Shown in pieces: positions 1 to 8,518 of a stretch of DNA of 64,000 nucleotides. The DNA is from Paenibacillus sp. FSL A5-0031 (GTDB taxonomy: Bacteria; Bacillota; Bacilli; Paenibacillales; Paenibacillaceae): positions 1 to 64,000 of the forward strand of contig NZ_MRTD01000019.1 of NCBI RefSeq assembly GCF_001956295.1, given 5' to 3'. The notes beneath the pieces are model-generated. The model had not been told where the DNA came from. It saw only the letters and a program-made list of their open reading frames with translations, and made no database searches. Within the stretch, counting starts at the first letter, position 1, and each line of letters starts with the position of its first letter. Both the position numbers and the translations under genes were made by a program.

Positions 1-90
1 GAGGTCCTTTTTCTCGATGAAAATAAGTTCTAAGTAGTGCTCAAAAAATCGCAAAATGACTTTTGAGACAGCCCCTTTTTCTTTATAGCA

Positions 91-459
91 TTAATTGACA
101 TTGTGCAGTGCGTCGAGTGCAGCTTGTTTATCTTTTAGAAAGAAAACCTGCTTGCCTTTATTGCATTCATAAATAAAATCCTTCAAGCTTTTGCTTTCAT
201 AACCATCAAAATCTCCAACGATTGCGATTTTGACTTGATAATTCGTGTACTTCTGCAAAATCTCCCCGGCAAGCTTTGTTTTTAAATCAAAAAATTCCTC
301 TGTTATATTCGCTTTATGGATCAATAGTTTATGGCAGCCATCTGTATAATTCACAGTTGCCATCAAGTCCAGTGCCCCTTGCACGTCGCTTACTACAATT
401 TCTGTGCTCTCTATAATCGCAACTTTGGAATTTCCCTTCTGATCAATCTCTATTTCCAT
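91..459 (-). CDS. DUF4180 domain protein
   Basis: This is a small cytoplasmic protein of about 122 residues that matches the general pattern of the DUF4180 family, which has no established function. The start is the ATG at 459, because AGGTGG lies 7 bases before it; the frame stays open to 498 but has no ribosome site there. The sequence opens MEIEIDQKGN and has alternating beta strands and amphipathic helices, as in compact STAS-like or alpha/beta domains. No catalytic motif or membrane segment is visible. It stands alone, divergent from the secreted GH43 gene. The family call is from memory of its typical length and opening, so confidence is moderate. Confidence 0.65.
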   Translation of the reverse strand: MEIEIDQKGNSKVAIIESTEIVVSDVQGALDLMATVNYTDGCHKLLIHKANITEEFFDLKTKLAGEILQKYTNYQVKIAIVGDFDGYESKSLKDFIYECNKGKQVFFLKDKQAALDALHNVN

Positions 460-620
460 TATTACTCCACCTTTCGCTAATATTCCATACTTTAACACAA
501 ACCCTCCATCTGATAAATAAAAGGACAGAAAAACGCAAAAAAAGCCCGTATTTTACAAATCTATAATCGATAAAAAATGGTAAATTTGAAGCAAACAATA
601 GGACGAGAAAAGGAGGTAAT

Positions 621-662
621 TTGAGAAGCAGCTATGGAGCAATACTTCCCTACTTTGCATGA
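621..662 (+). other. Possible 13-codon leader ORF before the GH43 gene
   Basis: A very strong ribosome site (AAAAGGAGGT, 608-617) precedes a TTG that opens a 13-codon frame ending in TGA at 660-662. The GH43 gene has its own AGGAGG at 678-683, so the first site serves either this leader peptide or nothing. It may act as a translational leader or an RNA stability element. The inference rests only on ribosome-site strength. Confidence 0.25.
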
Positions 663-690
663 TAAGAATGAGAAATCAGGAGGCTTAACG

Positions 691-3600
691 ATGAAAAGAG
701 TACTAGGAATACTTTTGGCCATGTTTGTTTTTGCAGGCACGATTGTTATACCCGCAAATGCTCGTGCTGCTGATGCAGCAGTGGACGGTCATGGATTGCT
801 GGGCGAGTTTTTTAAATGTGAAAAGAACCCTAACAATCGTGAAGATATTACTATTTTTAATTTTAATGATTTTCGAGGAGAAAGAGCGGTCTCCAATCTA
901 AACGGCGATTCTTTTGCAAGCATTTTCAATCAGCTCTCAGGAACCCCCGATTTTAATACAGCACGTTTTACAGGTACAATCGTTCCAAAATATTCAGAAG
1001 ACTACACCTTCCATATGGTTGGTGATGATGGTTTCAGACTATGGGTTAATGGAGCATTGATCATTGACTTCTGGCAGCAAGCATGGGAAAAACCACAAGT
1101 TAGCACCTCTATTTCATTAGAAGAAGGCAAGCATTACGATATTAAAGTTGAATACTTGCAAGGCTGGGGAGGCACTTGGCTTAAGATGGAATGGGAAAGC
1201 GCTAGCCAAAGCAGAGAGGTCGTGCCAGAATCAGCACTTTATTTGCCTACAGATCGTGTACTCACGACTAAGAAAGCTGATTTGACCGCAGAAATTCAAA
1301 AGGTAGATTACTTAACAGAAAACTTTGCAGACAAAGTAGCAGAAAGCGTAGTAAACAACTTAAACGCTGCTAAAATAACTGCGACAGAGCTTCTTACCAC
1401 TATTGATGACAAAGAAATTAGTGATTTAGATAAGGTTGCTTTGCTCGATGATGCCATTAAGAGCGTATCGATTGCCCGTTCTGACTTTATGAAAGAAATG
1501 GGAGTTACTAGCTCCTCCGTATCTGATAAATTTAACAACCCGCTGTATCAAGGACAGGACCCTTTTGTCACGTACAAAGATGGTTTTTATTACTTTGTTT
1601 CTTCAAGCAATTTAGACTCCAACAATAAAGTTTATGTATCCAAGTCTCGTACCCTGTTAGACCAAGGCGAAAAAATTATGGTATTCGATTCCCAAGGAAC
1701 ACAAACTCGGATTTTTGCACCTGAACTCTTCTTCTTTGATGGCAAATGGTATATCTATTATTGCGCTGACTTAAAAGAGTTTGATTACAAGCATATGGCA
1801 ACGGTTTTGGAATCTGTGACTGACGACCCGCAAGGAGCGTACGTAGATAAAGGCGCCATATATGCAGGTGAAAACGGCGTTTATAAACAAGCCAATGATT
1901 TCACGGTCTTCGACTACAAAGGACAATTGTATGCGGTTTGGGGCACTTTAGGCTCCGGCGAACCTATTGGCCCGGCAATTGCGCCAATGGATAACCCCTA
2001 TACAATTACAGCAGACCGCTCCTTCCTGCCAGGCGGCGGAGGTGAAGGCCCTCGTGTATTGCAAAAGGATGGGAAAGTGTTTATTACTATGTCCGAAGGT
2101 GATTATGCATCAAATGGTTATCGTTTATCTTATTTTATGAATACCGATGGCGATTTTTTGAACCCGGATTCTTGGACGCGCACAAATGATGTTTTCGTTG
2201 CTACAGATGATGTATCCGGCCCTGCCAGAGCAGGTTTTGTCAAATCGGCAGATGGCAAGGAAGATTGGATGATTTATCATTCGCGCGTATATCAAGATAC
2301 TGGGCGCAACTGGTGGCGTCAGGTCAATATTCAAAAATTTGATTGGAATGCAGATGGAACACCTCATTTCGGTATACCTGTATCGCCATATGAATGGCAA
2401 GACTTGCCTTCTGGTGATTTAGGACTCGGAGAAATGTATCAAGCTGAAGATGCTATTCTTTATGGTGATATTACGAAAGACAACAGCCATGTAAATTATC
2501 AAGGAACGGGTTATATTAACCTGCCAAAAAAAGCTGGTGCAGAAGCTAGTTTTGTAGTGAATGCGGCTGAAGATGGTGATTACATCGTGGGTGTTAGATA
2601 CGCATATGGTGTGCAAGTCGATGGGGAATCCACAAATAATCCTACGACACAGTTGCCGGCAAGAGCAAACATCAATGTATATGTAAATGGCATACAAGTA
2701 AAAACGATTGGCCCAGATAAAACGGCGATCAGCTGGGATGAATGGTTTACCGCTTCTGAGCGTTTACGCTTAAAGGCTGGCAAAAATGTGATCAGCTATC
2801 GTATTGATAATGGTTCGATTGGCAATGTGAATTTGGACTATTTGACGATGTATAAGGCCGATGTTCCTAACCTCAATCCCCCTGCTGAAGACGAATTAAC
2901 AGGGACACTTGCAGGTGCTTCTCAAAAATCATTAGGTAAAAGCTTCGAAGTAAATTACGGGTTAACGTATGTGTCAACTAAATCGGAAGATGCCATTTAT
3001 GCTCAGGATCTCACATTTGATTATGATGCCGACAAGCTCGCATTTGTTTCGGCGGAGTCCATAAAGAATGGTCTTATCGTTATTGATTCTAAAACGGACG
3101 TCCCCGGACAGATTCGGATTTTGCTTGCTAGTCAAGGTGCAGACCATGCTGTCATCGCCGATGGAGAATTGCTTAAATTAAACTGGAAAGCGATTAAAGA
3201 GTCACCTAATACGAGTATTACACTCTCGCAAGCAAAGCTTGCCAATTCAGCAGGCGTGGAGACGACACTTGCTCATGTCACGCATAATGTTAAAATCACG
3301 AGCACGAATGAACTGAACAAAGAAGCATTGAATGCCTTAATTGCACAATCAGAGGCAGCTGTTCAAGCAGCTGTAGAAGGCAGTTCGCCAGGACAATACC
3401 CTGTTGGTTCCAAAGCAGCTTTGCAAGCAGCCATTAACGCAGCCAAAGCAGCAGCCGATAAAGCTGTTAACCAAGCGGAAATTGATCAAGCGGTTACCGC
3501 CTTGAATCAAGCACTGCAAGCATTTAAAAACGCAGTCCATGTCCCAACATCAGGAGACACGAATTCAGACGGAAAAGTGACCGTTGGCGATCTTGGCATT

Positions 3601-3729
3601 GCAGCAGCCAGCTATGGCAAAAATTCATCTAGCCCTGATTGGAATGCGATCAAAAAAGCAGATATCAACCATGATGGCATTATCGATATTGTTGATCTAG
3701 CCTTTATTGCAAAAACGATTGTACAATAA
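691..3729 (+). CDS. Secreted GH43 glycosidase with PA14, CBM, cohesin, FIVAR and dockerin domains
   Basis: This large secreted enzyme probably removes arabinose or xylose units from plant polysaccharide. The start is ATG 691 with AGGAGG 7 bases upstream. The domains in order are: a signal peptide (about 1-27, cleavage near ANARA); a PA14 sugar-binding domain (about 33-190, with GDDGFRLWVNG); a GH43 five-blade propeller (about 287-560, with the catalytic base in QDPFV and the acid glutamate in GEGPRVL near 451); a CBM6/35-like module (from about 581, YQAEDA); a cohesin-like domain (about 735-860); a FIVAR repeat (about 873-950); and a type I dockerin (from about 955, with two calcium loops, DTNSDGKVTVGDL and DINHDGIIDIVDL). 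Having both cohesin and dockerin on one chain is odd and suggests cell-surface or multi-enzyme assembly. The exact substrate cannot be read from sequence. Confidence 0.9.
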   Translation: MKRVLGILLAMFVFAGTIVIPANARAADAAVDGHGLLGEFFKCEKNPNNREDITIFNFNDFRGERAVSNLNGDSFASIFNQLSGTPDFNTARFTGTIVPKYSEDYTFHMVGDDGFRLWVNGALIIDFWQQAWEKPQVSTSISLEEGKHYDIKVEYLQGWGGTWLKMEWESASQSREVVPESALYLPTDRVLTTKKADLTAEIQKVDYLTENFADKVAESVVNNLNAAKITATELLTTIDDKEISDLDKVALLDDAIKSVSIARSDFMKEMGVTSSSVSDKFNNPLYQGQDPFVTYKDGFYYFVSSSNLDSNNKVYVSKSRTLLDQGEKIMVFDSQGTQTRIFAPELFFFDGKWYIYYCADLKEFDYKHMATVLESVTDDPQGAYVDKGAIYAGENGVYKQANDFTVFDYKGQLYAVWGTLGSGEPIGPAIAPMDNPYTITADRSFLPGGGGEGPRVLQKDGKVFITMSEGDYASNGYRLSYFMNTDGDFLNPDSWTRTNDVFVATDDVSGPARAGFVKSADGKEDWMIYHSRVYQDTGRNWWRQVNIQKFDWNADGTPHFGIPVSPYEWQDLPSGDLGLGEMYQAEDAILYGDITKDNSHVNYQGTGYINLPKKAGAEASFVVNAAEDGDYIVGVRYAYGVQVDGESTNNPTTQLPARANINVYVNGIQVKTIGPDKTAISWDEWFTASERLRLKAGKNVISYRIDNGSIGNVNLDYLTMYKADVPNLNPPAEDELTGTLAGASQKSLGKSFEVNYGLTYVSTKSEDAIYAQDLTFDYDADKLAFVSAESIKNGLIVIDSKTDVPGQIRILLASQGADHAVIADGELLKLNWKAIKESPNTSITLSQAKLANSAGVETTLAHVTHNVKITSTNELNKEALNALIAQSEAAVQAAVEGSSPGQYPVGSKAALQAAINAAKAAADKAVNQAEIDQAVTALNQALQAFKNAVHVPTSGDTNSDGKVTVGDLGIAAASYGKNSSSPDWNAIKKADINHDGIIDIVDLAFIAKTIVQ

Positions 3730-3758
3730 AGTTATCAAATCAATCATCAATTCAAAAA

Positions 3759-3802
3759 GCCTCCTGCCAGTAAAATTACTTTACTGACCGGAGGCTTTTT
3801 TT
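3759..3802. terminator. Bidirectional intrinsic terminator
   Basis: GCCTCC at 3759-3764 pairs with GGAGGC at 3790-3795, with an inner CAGTAAA/TTTACTG stem, and T7 follows. Five As sit on the left, so the hairpin also works on the minus strand for the convergent gene ending at 3814. Confidence 0.9.
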
Positions 3803-3813
3803 CATATTGCTTC

Positions 3814-4122
3814 TTACCCTTCCACCACGTCCGCACCCAATTCGCTCGCAACCTCAATCATCTTAGGGATCACGGCTTCATTCGTTCCGGACACATATAT
3901 ATCTCCCTGATAATGCCTGAACGGGATTGTGATATCGCCATAGCTCCACATAAAAAAATCACCATCAATAGACATCGTGGTTTCCCCTTTTACAGTGAAA
4001 ACGGATGTATACGAAAAATCAGGTTTGGCAGCAAAATAACTTTTGCACTCTTCCAAAGATATGTTTTGCTCCGAATGGTTCTGCTCTTGCATTGTCCTTG
4101 TAATTCTATAGCGTTGACTCAT
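3814..4122 (-). CDS. Conserved hypothetical protein, 102 aa
   Basis: I do not recognise this family. The protein is soluble and mixed alpha/beta, with a beta-rich middle (SYTSVFTVKGETTMS, then GDFFMWSYGDITIPFRHYQGDIYVSG) and a C-terminal helix ending GADVVEG. GGAGGT lies 6 bases before the ATG, which supports real translation. It is convergent with the GH43 gene and shares its terminator. It sits about 100 bases downstream of the AraC gene on the same strand, so the two could be cotranscribed. There is no signal peptide, and no function is proposed. Confidence 0.6.
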   Translation of the reverse strand: MSQRYRITRTMQEQNHSEQNISLEECKSYFAAKPDFSYTSVFTVKGETTMSIDGDFFMWSYGDITIPFRHYQGDIYVSGTNEAVIPKMIEVASELGADVVEG

Positions 4123-4227
4123 AAAGTTACCTCCACTATTGTTCTTATGCTGATCAGCCAGTTAGTCCAGCATCATTAACCTTACACGCTTGCTTCCAGA
4201 TATTCAACCAATTCCGCCATAATAACG

Positions 4228-5106
4228 CTACAAGCCATTGCGGAATTGTCTTGGCGTCATACTCATGTGTTTGCGAAAAATCCGATTGAAGAAGCTGACA
4301 TCTTGAAATCCAGAACTATATGCGACATGTACAACCTTGTTGCGATGATCCTTCAACAATTCGCAAGCATGCCTGATTTGAAGAGAATGCTTGTAGTCCA
4401 TGAGGCTCATGCCTGTCGCTTTCTTAAATTTTGCCGTGAAGGATGATACGCTCATGCCGCAGGTTTGGGATAGCTGATTCAACGATAACGGCTGTCGATA
4501 ATTTTGTTCTACGAAATGCAAAATAGAACTCATCCATTCCTCTTTCGGCAGCGGACTATTATTATTGTTCTCGTTGTTATCCTGATAACGACTTAACAAT
4601 ACCAAACACTCGATCCAATTTGTTTTTATGACGAGCTGATAACCTACCGGCTTTTCATAAAACTCCTTATGAATTTTTTGGAGAAGAAATTCCAAGTGCC
4701 CCCGCTGATGCTCGTTCAATGATATATACGGTACAAAAGAGGCGTTTTTCCTTAGAAAAGGAGCGAGATAAAAGAAGTTGATGAAGGCGGGTATTTGCAG
4801 CAGGACACCCAATTCCTTCTGAAGCAGTTGCTTCTCAAATAGGAGATTGTATACGATCGTTTCTTCCCCATCGGTGTTAAAGTAGCCATGATAGGTTTGC
4901 GGCTCGATGACGAATACATCACCGGTTGCAAGCGGATACCGTTGATCGGCCATTTCATGCAGCGCTCCGCCCTTAACCACATACACAAGCTCAACAAAAT
5001 CATGTGTATGCGCAGGAATGACCTCACCTTTTTTTATTTGATAGCGCTGTATAAAAAAAGGAAACTCTCTGTCCTCGAAAAAAGCATTTCCATTTAGAAT
5101 AGACAT
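4228..5106 (-). CDS. AraC-family transcriptional regulator
   Basis: This is a sugar-type AraC regulator. The N-terminal half (about 20-100) is a cupin sensing domain (HTHDFVELVYVVKGG, then GDVFVIEPQTYHGY). The C-terminal half (about 190-292) holds two helix-turn-helix motifs (LSLNQLSQTCGMSVSSFTAKFKK and the VAYSSGFQDVSFFNRIFRKH signature, ending MTPRQFR). AAGGAGG precedes the ATG at 5106. It is divergently transcribed from the PhyH dioxygenase 117 bases away, so that gene is its most likely target. The ligand is unknown. Confidence 0.9.
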   Translation of the reverse strand: MSILNGNAFFEDREFPFFIQRYQIKKGEVIPAHTHDFVELVYVVKGGALHEMADQRYPLATGDVFVIEPQTYHGYFNTDGEETIVYNLLFEKQLLQKELGVLLQIPAFINFFYLAPFLRKNASFVPYISLNEHQRGHLEFLLQKIHKEFYEKPVGYQLVIKTNWIECLVLLSRYQDNNENNNNSPLPKEEWMSSILHFVEQNYRQPLSLNQLSQTCGMSVSSFTAKFKKATGMSLMDYKHSLQIRHACELLKDHRNKVVHVAYSSGFQDVSFFNRIFRKHMSMTPRQFRNGL

Positions 5107-5222
5107 TTCAAGTCCATCCTCCTTAGCAGATCGTCCTACTTTTTTTGTAGATCATCCAAGAATTCGAACAGCTCCCTGTCGTAAAGTAAACCTAAGAACT
5201 TTATATAAAAGGGAGAATGGTT

Positions 5223-6005
5223 ATGTTGAATGATAAGAGGGTTTTAACTGAAAAGCAAATCATTTTTTATCGGGAAAACGGTTTTGTTCAAGTGGATAAT
5301 GTACTTTCCGAGGACGAGCTGCAAGAACTGAGGACGTATTTGGAAGAAGCAATGCGTGATACTACAGGGCGTTCCATTCAGACGGACCAAGCTGGCGGCT
5401 CTTACTTCAAAGTGCTGAATCAGCGTGTAAACACATGGAGAGATCATGGCGGGATGGCCCGGTTCGTGTTAGGCAATCGTTTTGCAGATATGGGCAAGCA
5501 GCTTACTGGATTCGAAGGGATCCGTTTATTTCATGATCATGCCCTCTTGAAGATGCCGTATGATTCCAAGCCAACGCCTTGGCATCAAGATTGGCCATAT
5601 TGGCCGATGCAGGAAAGCGGAGCATTCTCTATTTGGATCGCGCTGGATGATGTGGATGAGAATAACGGCTGTATGATGTTTGTTCCAAAATCGCAAAAAA
5701 TAAAAAATTTAAAAAGCATCGACTTAGTTGCTCCAAGTGATATATTTGCCGATGCAGGAGCTCAAGACGTGGATAGAAACACTGCGGTGGTCGTGCGTAT
5801 GAAAGCCGGAAGCTGTACCTTTCATGACGGGTTGACGTTCCATTATGCGAATGCCAATCATACCGATAAACCGCGGCGCGCGCTTGCTATTATTTTCATG
5901 CCGGATGGCACCATATTTAGCGGAAAGCCGCACAGCTGTACGGAAGGTTTGGGTCTAGCAGCTGGGGACCGCATACAAGGCGGATTGTTCCCGAAACTAG
6001 CATAA
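5223..6005 (+). CDS. Phytanoyl-CoA dioxygenase (PhyH) family protein
   Basis: This is a non-haem Fe(II)/2-oxoglutarate oxygenase of about 260 residues. The iron-binding triad is visible: H121 and D123 in PWHQDWPYW, and a distal histidine at about H207 in LTFHYANANHT. The Arg pair near 218-219 would bind 2-oxoglutarate. The start is ATG 5223, since GGGAG is 7 bases upstream; the ATG at 5217 is too close to it. The gene is divergent from an AraC regulator, as is common for such oxygenases in Paenibacillus sugar loci. The substrate is unknown; phytanoyl-CoA itself is unlikely. Confidence 0.85.
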   Translation: MLNDKRVLTEKQIIFYRENGFVQVDNVLSEDELQELRTYLEEAMRDTTGRSIQTDQAGGSYFKVLNQRVNTWRDHGGMARFVLGNRFADMGKQLTGFEGIRLFHDHALLKMPYDSKPTPWHQDWPYWPMQESGAFSIWIALDDVDENNGCMMFVPKSQKIKNLKSIDLVAPSDIFADAGAQDVDRNTAVVVRMKAGSCTFHDGLTFHYANANHTDKPRRALAIIFMPDGTIFSGKPHSCTEGLGLAAGDRIQGGLFPKLA

Positions 6006-6069
6006 AAGATAAATTTCAAACAACTTATCAATAATGTTAAGTTAATCACAGTTATCTCAAAAAAAAAAA

Positions 6070-6090
6070 GCCGCATTCCATGCGGCTTTT
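6070..6090. terminator. Bidirectional intrinsic terminator
   Basis: The perfect stem GCCGCAT/ATGCGGC has a 3-base loop, with an A tract on the left and TTTT on the right. It separates the convergent PhyH and serine hydrolase genes. Confidence 0.9.
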
Positions 6091-6092
6091 AA

Positions 6093-7535
6093 CTATTTCA
6101 CTTCCGTTTTCCGTCCACGAATTTCAGACTTTTCAGCTAATACATTTGAGTTTTGACTTAATACAATGTTGTCCCCATCAAATAAAATGTGGACATGAAT
6201 AGAGAAAGGCGTTTCGATTAACCTCAAGGTCAACTGAAGCGTGTTTTCCTGCTCCCAGGCAAAGCTGCCAACGAAGCGCTGATATTCTCTCTGAAAGAGA
6301 GGCGTCGTTCCCTCTACCCAGGCACCTCGACCAAGCTTAATCGTATATTCAATATCCTCCTTGCTCAGAAGGACAACGGCTGTATTAGCCTCGAAGGATA
6401 TAGAAATGCTTTTCCAAAGCGGTTCGTTTTGTTCGAGCGTATATTCAAAGCCGTCAATGATGGCTTCCAATGGAGAATCCGGCGGCAGCTGCGGCAGCGG
6501 TAGCGCTAGCTGCTGCAATTCATACGCAAGCTTCGAATGTGCATCCTGATTTGCAGGAAGTGACGATGATTCCATTGCTGGGAGCAAGTGATCCCATACC
6601 GCATCCAGGACACCTTGCAAATCATTTGTACCGCTTGTCATTGCCAGCACCGCATTTTGCTCCGGCATTACGATACAAAATTGACCGAATGCACCGTCAC
6701 CGCGGTACACTCCGTGCCGACATCGCCAGAACTGGTAGCCATAACCTTGCGCCCAGTCGCTCACTCCACCGTCTCCGTTGGATATTTGTGCTGACTTTGC
6801 TTCATCAACCCAATCCTCCTGCAGCAGACGCTGTTCATTCCACACGCCTTTCTGCAAATATAGCTGGCCAAACTTAGCGATATCCTCCGTGGTGACGTTT
6901 AGTCCCCAGCCGCCAACATTAATTCCCCGAGGACAAGATTCCCATGTCGCCCCTTCAATGCCAAGCGGTTCAAACAACCGCGGCTGCAAATATGCAAGCA
7001 GCGTTTGACCAGTCACCTTCTGCAGTATGGCTGCCAGCATATATGTAGCTCCGCTGTTATAGACAAAATGTGTACCCGGTGCATGCTCAACAGGAGCATC
7101 CAGAAACGCCTTGACCCAATTTCCATCTTCACACTGCTGCAGCTTACTTGTTGTGTCCTGATCATGCCCTGTTCCCATCATCAGCAAATGACGGATTTCC
7201 ATTGCAGCTAAATTAGAATTTATCTCAGCTGGAACATCTTCCGGAAAAAACGATACAACCGCATCGTTTAACGACAATTTCCCTTCTGCAGCTGCGAGAC
7301 CCATTGCGGTTGAGGTAAAGCTTTTGCTAAGCGAGAACAGCATATGAGGAATATCTGATGCATAAGGCTTCCACCATCCCTCTACTACTACCTGTCCATG
7401 TCTAAGCAGCATAAGGCTATGCAGTTCCAGCTTTTTTTCTTTTACAGTATTTAAAAAGGCAATTACAGCAGCGGAGGGTATTCCTTGTGCTTCCGGCTGA
7501 CTTCTGGGTAAATGAAGAGTTGTCCGTTCCATCAT
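6093..7535 (-). CDS. Serine hydrolase, class C beta-lactamase/DD-peptidase fold
   Basis: This is a cytoplasmic serine hydrolase of the beta-lactamase class C superfamily, which includes esterases and D-amino-acid peptidases. It has the SxxK nucleophile motif (S68-L-S-K71), a tyrosine motif in VYNSGATYML (Y159), and a late glycine-rich segment near GDGAFGQF that may replace the third KTG-like motif. The C-terminal 150 residues form a separate beta-rich domain, as in other penicillin-binding-protein-like esterases. AAGGAGG precedes two ATGs, at 7535 and 7532. There is no signal peptide, which argues against drug resistance in the cell envelope. The substrate is unknown. Confidence 0.87.
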   Translation of the reverse strand: MMERTTLHLPRSQPEAQGIPSAAVIAFLNTVKEKKLELHSLMLLRHGQVVVEGWWKPYASDIPHMLFSLSKSFTSTAMGLAAAEGKLSLNDAVVSFFPEDVPAEINSNLAAMEIRHLLMMGTGHDQDTTSKLQQCEDGNWVKAFLDAPVEHAPGTHFVYNSGATYMLAAILQKVTGQTLLAYLQPRLFEPLGIEGATWESCPRGINVGGWGLNVTTEDIAKFGQLYLQKGVWNEQRLLQEDWVDEAKSAQISNGDGGVSDWAQGYGYQFWRCRHGVYRGDGAFGQFCIVMPEQNAVLAMTSGTNDLQGVLDAVWDHLLPAMESSSLPANQDAHSKLAYELQQLALPLPQLPPDSPLEAIIDGFEYTLEQNEPLWKSISISFEANTAVVLLSKEDIEYTIKLGRGAWVEGTTPLFQREYQRFVGSFAWEQENTLQLTLRLIETPFSIHVHILFDGDNIVLSQNSNVLAEKSEIRGRKTEVK

Positions 7536-7592
7536 TTCATTCCTCCTTTATACTACTAACTTACTGCAACTTCAGAGGACTGGCAAGCATTT

Positions 7593-7607
7593 TTGTTAGC
7601 GCTATCA
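7593..7607. promoter_or_regulatory. LacI/CcpA-type operator-like palindrome
   Basis: TTGTTAGCGCTATCA matches the cre consensus WTGNAANCGNWNNCW with one mismatch (T for A at position 5). It contains the near-perfect palindrome TGTTAGCGCTATCA and lies about 60 bases before the serine hydrolase gene. Confidence 0.4.
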
Positions 7608-7660
7608 TAGATGTCTCGTTGAACTATCATTTCCTTGAATACTCTACTTGCTAGCTGCGT

Positions 7661-8470
7661 TTATTTACTCACATGCAGCAAAGCGCCGATGGCACCTGAA
7701 TACTCCCCATTTTCGAGAAATATAGGATTTGCCCCTCTAAGCCTCGTATAGCTTTGTACCACTTCTTTAAGAAATTCATTTCGAATAAACGACGAGCCGA
7801 TGAATACGACAGAGGATACGCCGTATTGTCCAGCCGCAAGAACACTAACGGTCGCCACCGTTTCCCCTACCATTCCAATGACAGAAGCTAGCAGTTCTTC
7901 TTTTTCCAAATCAGTTCTAGATACCATGGGGTCAACATTCCCGAAGTTGCTGGCTGTTAAATCTCCTGGTATAGGGGGCACTGTCCCCTTATAAATTTGA
8001 CTTACCTTCAAATCTATACGATCTCGTATACCTTTAGCTGCTAAAGGTACAATGCTGTCATAGTCAGTTATTCCTGTAAGCAGCTGTGATAGCCCCATCA
8101 TGGTGCCGCCGCCGACCCCGGTACCGCCGACGCGCTGCTGCTCGCTTTTGTTTATATGGTGAATTGAAGTTCCGGTACCAACATTCGTTAATATGTATGA
8201 CTCCTCCGTTATTCCACACGTTGCAAGAAGATATCGCACACCACTCGATGTTGCTTCAAATTCAACGATTTGTTCCGCTTTTTGACTTAATAACGATTTC
8301 AAAAAAGTAGCTTTACCGCCTGTCGTACAGATCTTAATGTTATCTAATCCGTTTATCCAAGAAGCCACTTGCTCCAAATCAGCAATAGGAAACTTTTCAA
8401 ATTCGAGCAGGTCATTTTTCATATAGGCGACTTTGATAAGTGTCCCGCCAGCATCAATTCCAATATTCAT
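7661..8470 (-). CDS. coaW: Type II pantothenate kinase
   Basis: This enzyme phosphorylates pantothenate in the first step of coenzyme A synthesis. It has the ASKHA/actin-like fold: an N-terminal phosphate-binding loop (GIDAGGTLIK, residues 4-13), a central GTGTSIHHI loop and the glycine-rich GGTGVGGGTMMGL typical of CoaW. Its length of 269 residues fits the Staphylococcus and Bacillus type II enzymes. It follows the SDR gene on the same strand after 48 bases, suggesting cotranscription. Type II enzymes are usually insensitive to CoA feedback, though this cannot be seen here. Confidence 0.9.
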   Translation of the reverse strand: MNIGIDAGGTLIKVAYMKNDLLEFEKFPIADLEQVASWINGLDNIKICTTGGKATFLKSLLSQKAEQIVEFEATSSGVRYLLATCGITEESYILTNVGTGTSIHHINKSEQQRVGGTGVGGGTMMGLSQLLTGITDYDSIVPLAAKGIRDRIDLKVSQIYKGTVPPIPGDLTASNFGNVDPMVSRTDLEKEELLASVIGMVGETVATVSVLAAGQYGVSSVVFIGSSFIRNEFLKEVVQSYTRLRGANPIFLENGEYSGAIGALLHVSK

Positions 8471-8518
8471 CTTGATTTGTCATCTCTTTTCTCCCATTAC
8501 CATGCTTTGTCCGTGCAA

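Noticed and set aside
3349..3540. Antisense open frame over the FIVAR region
   Set aside because: It is a shadow of the Ala/Gln-rich coding strand, with a cysteine-rich translation and no ribosome site.
6470..6877. A 135-codon plus-strand frame opposite the serine hydrolase
   Set aside because: It is a composition effect of the coding strand; the hydrolase has complete motifs and a strong ribosome site.
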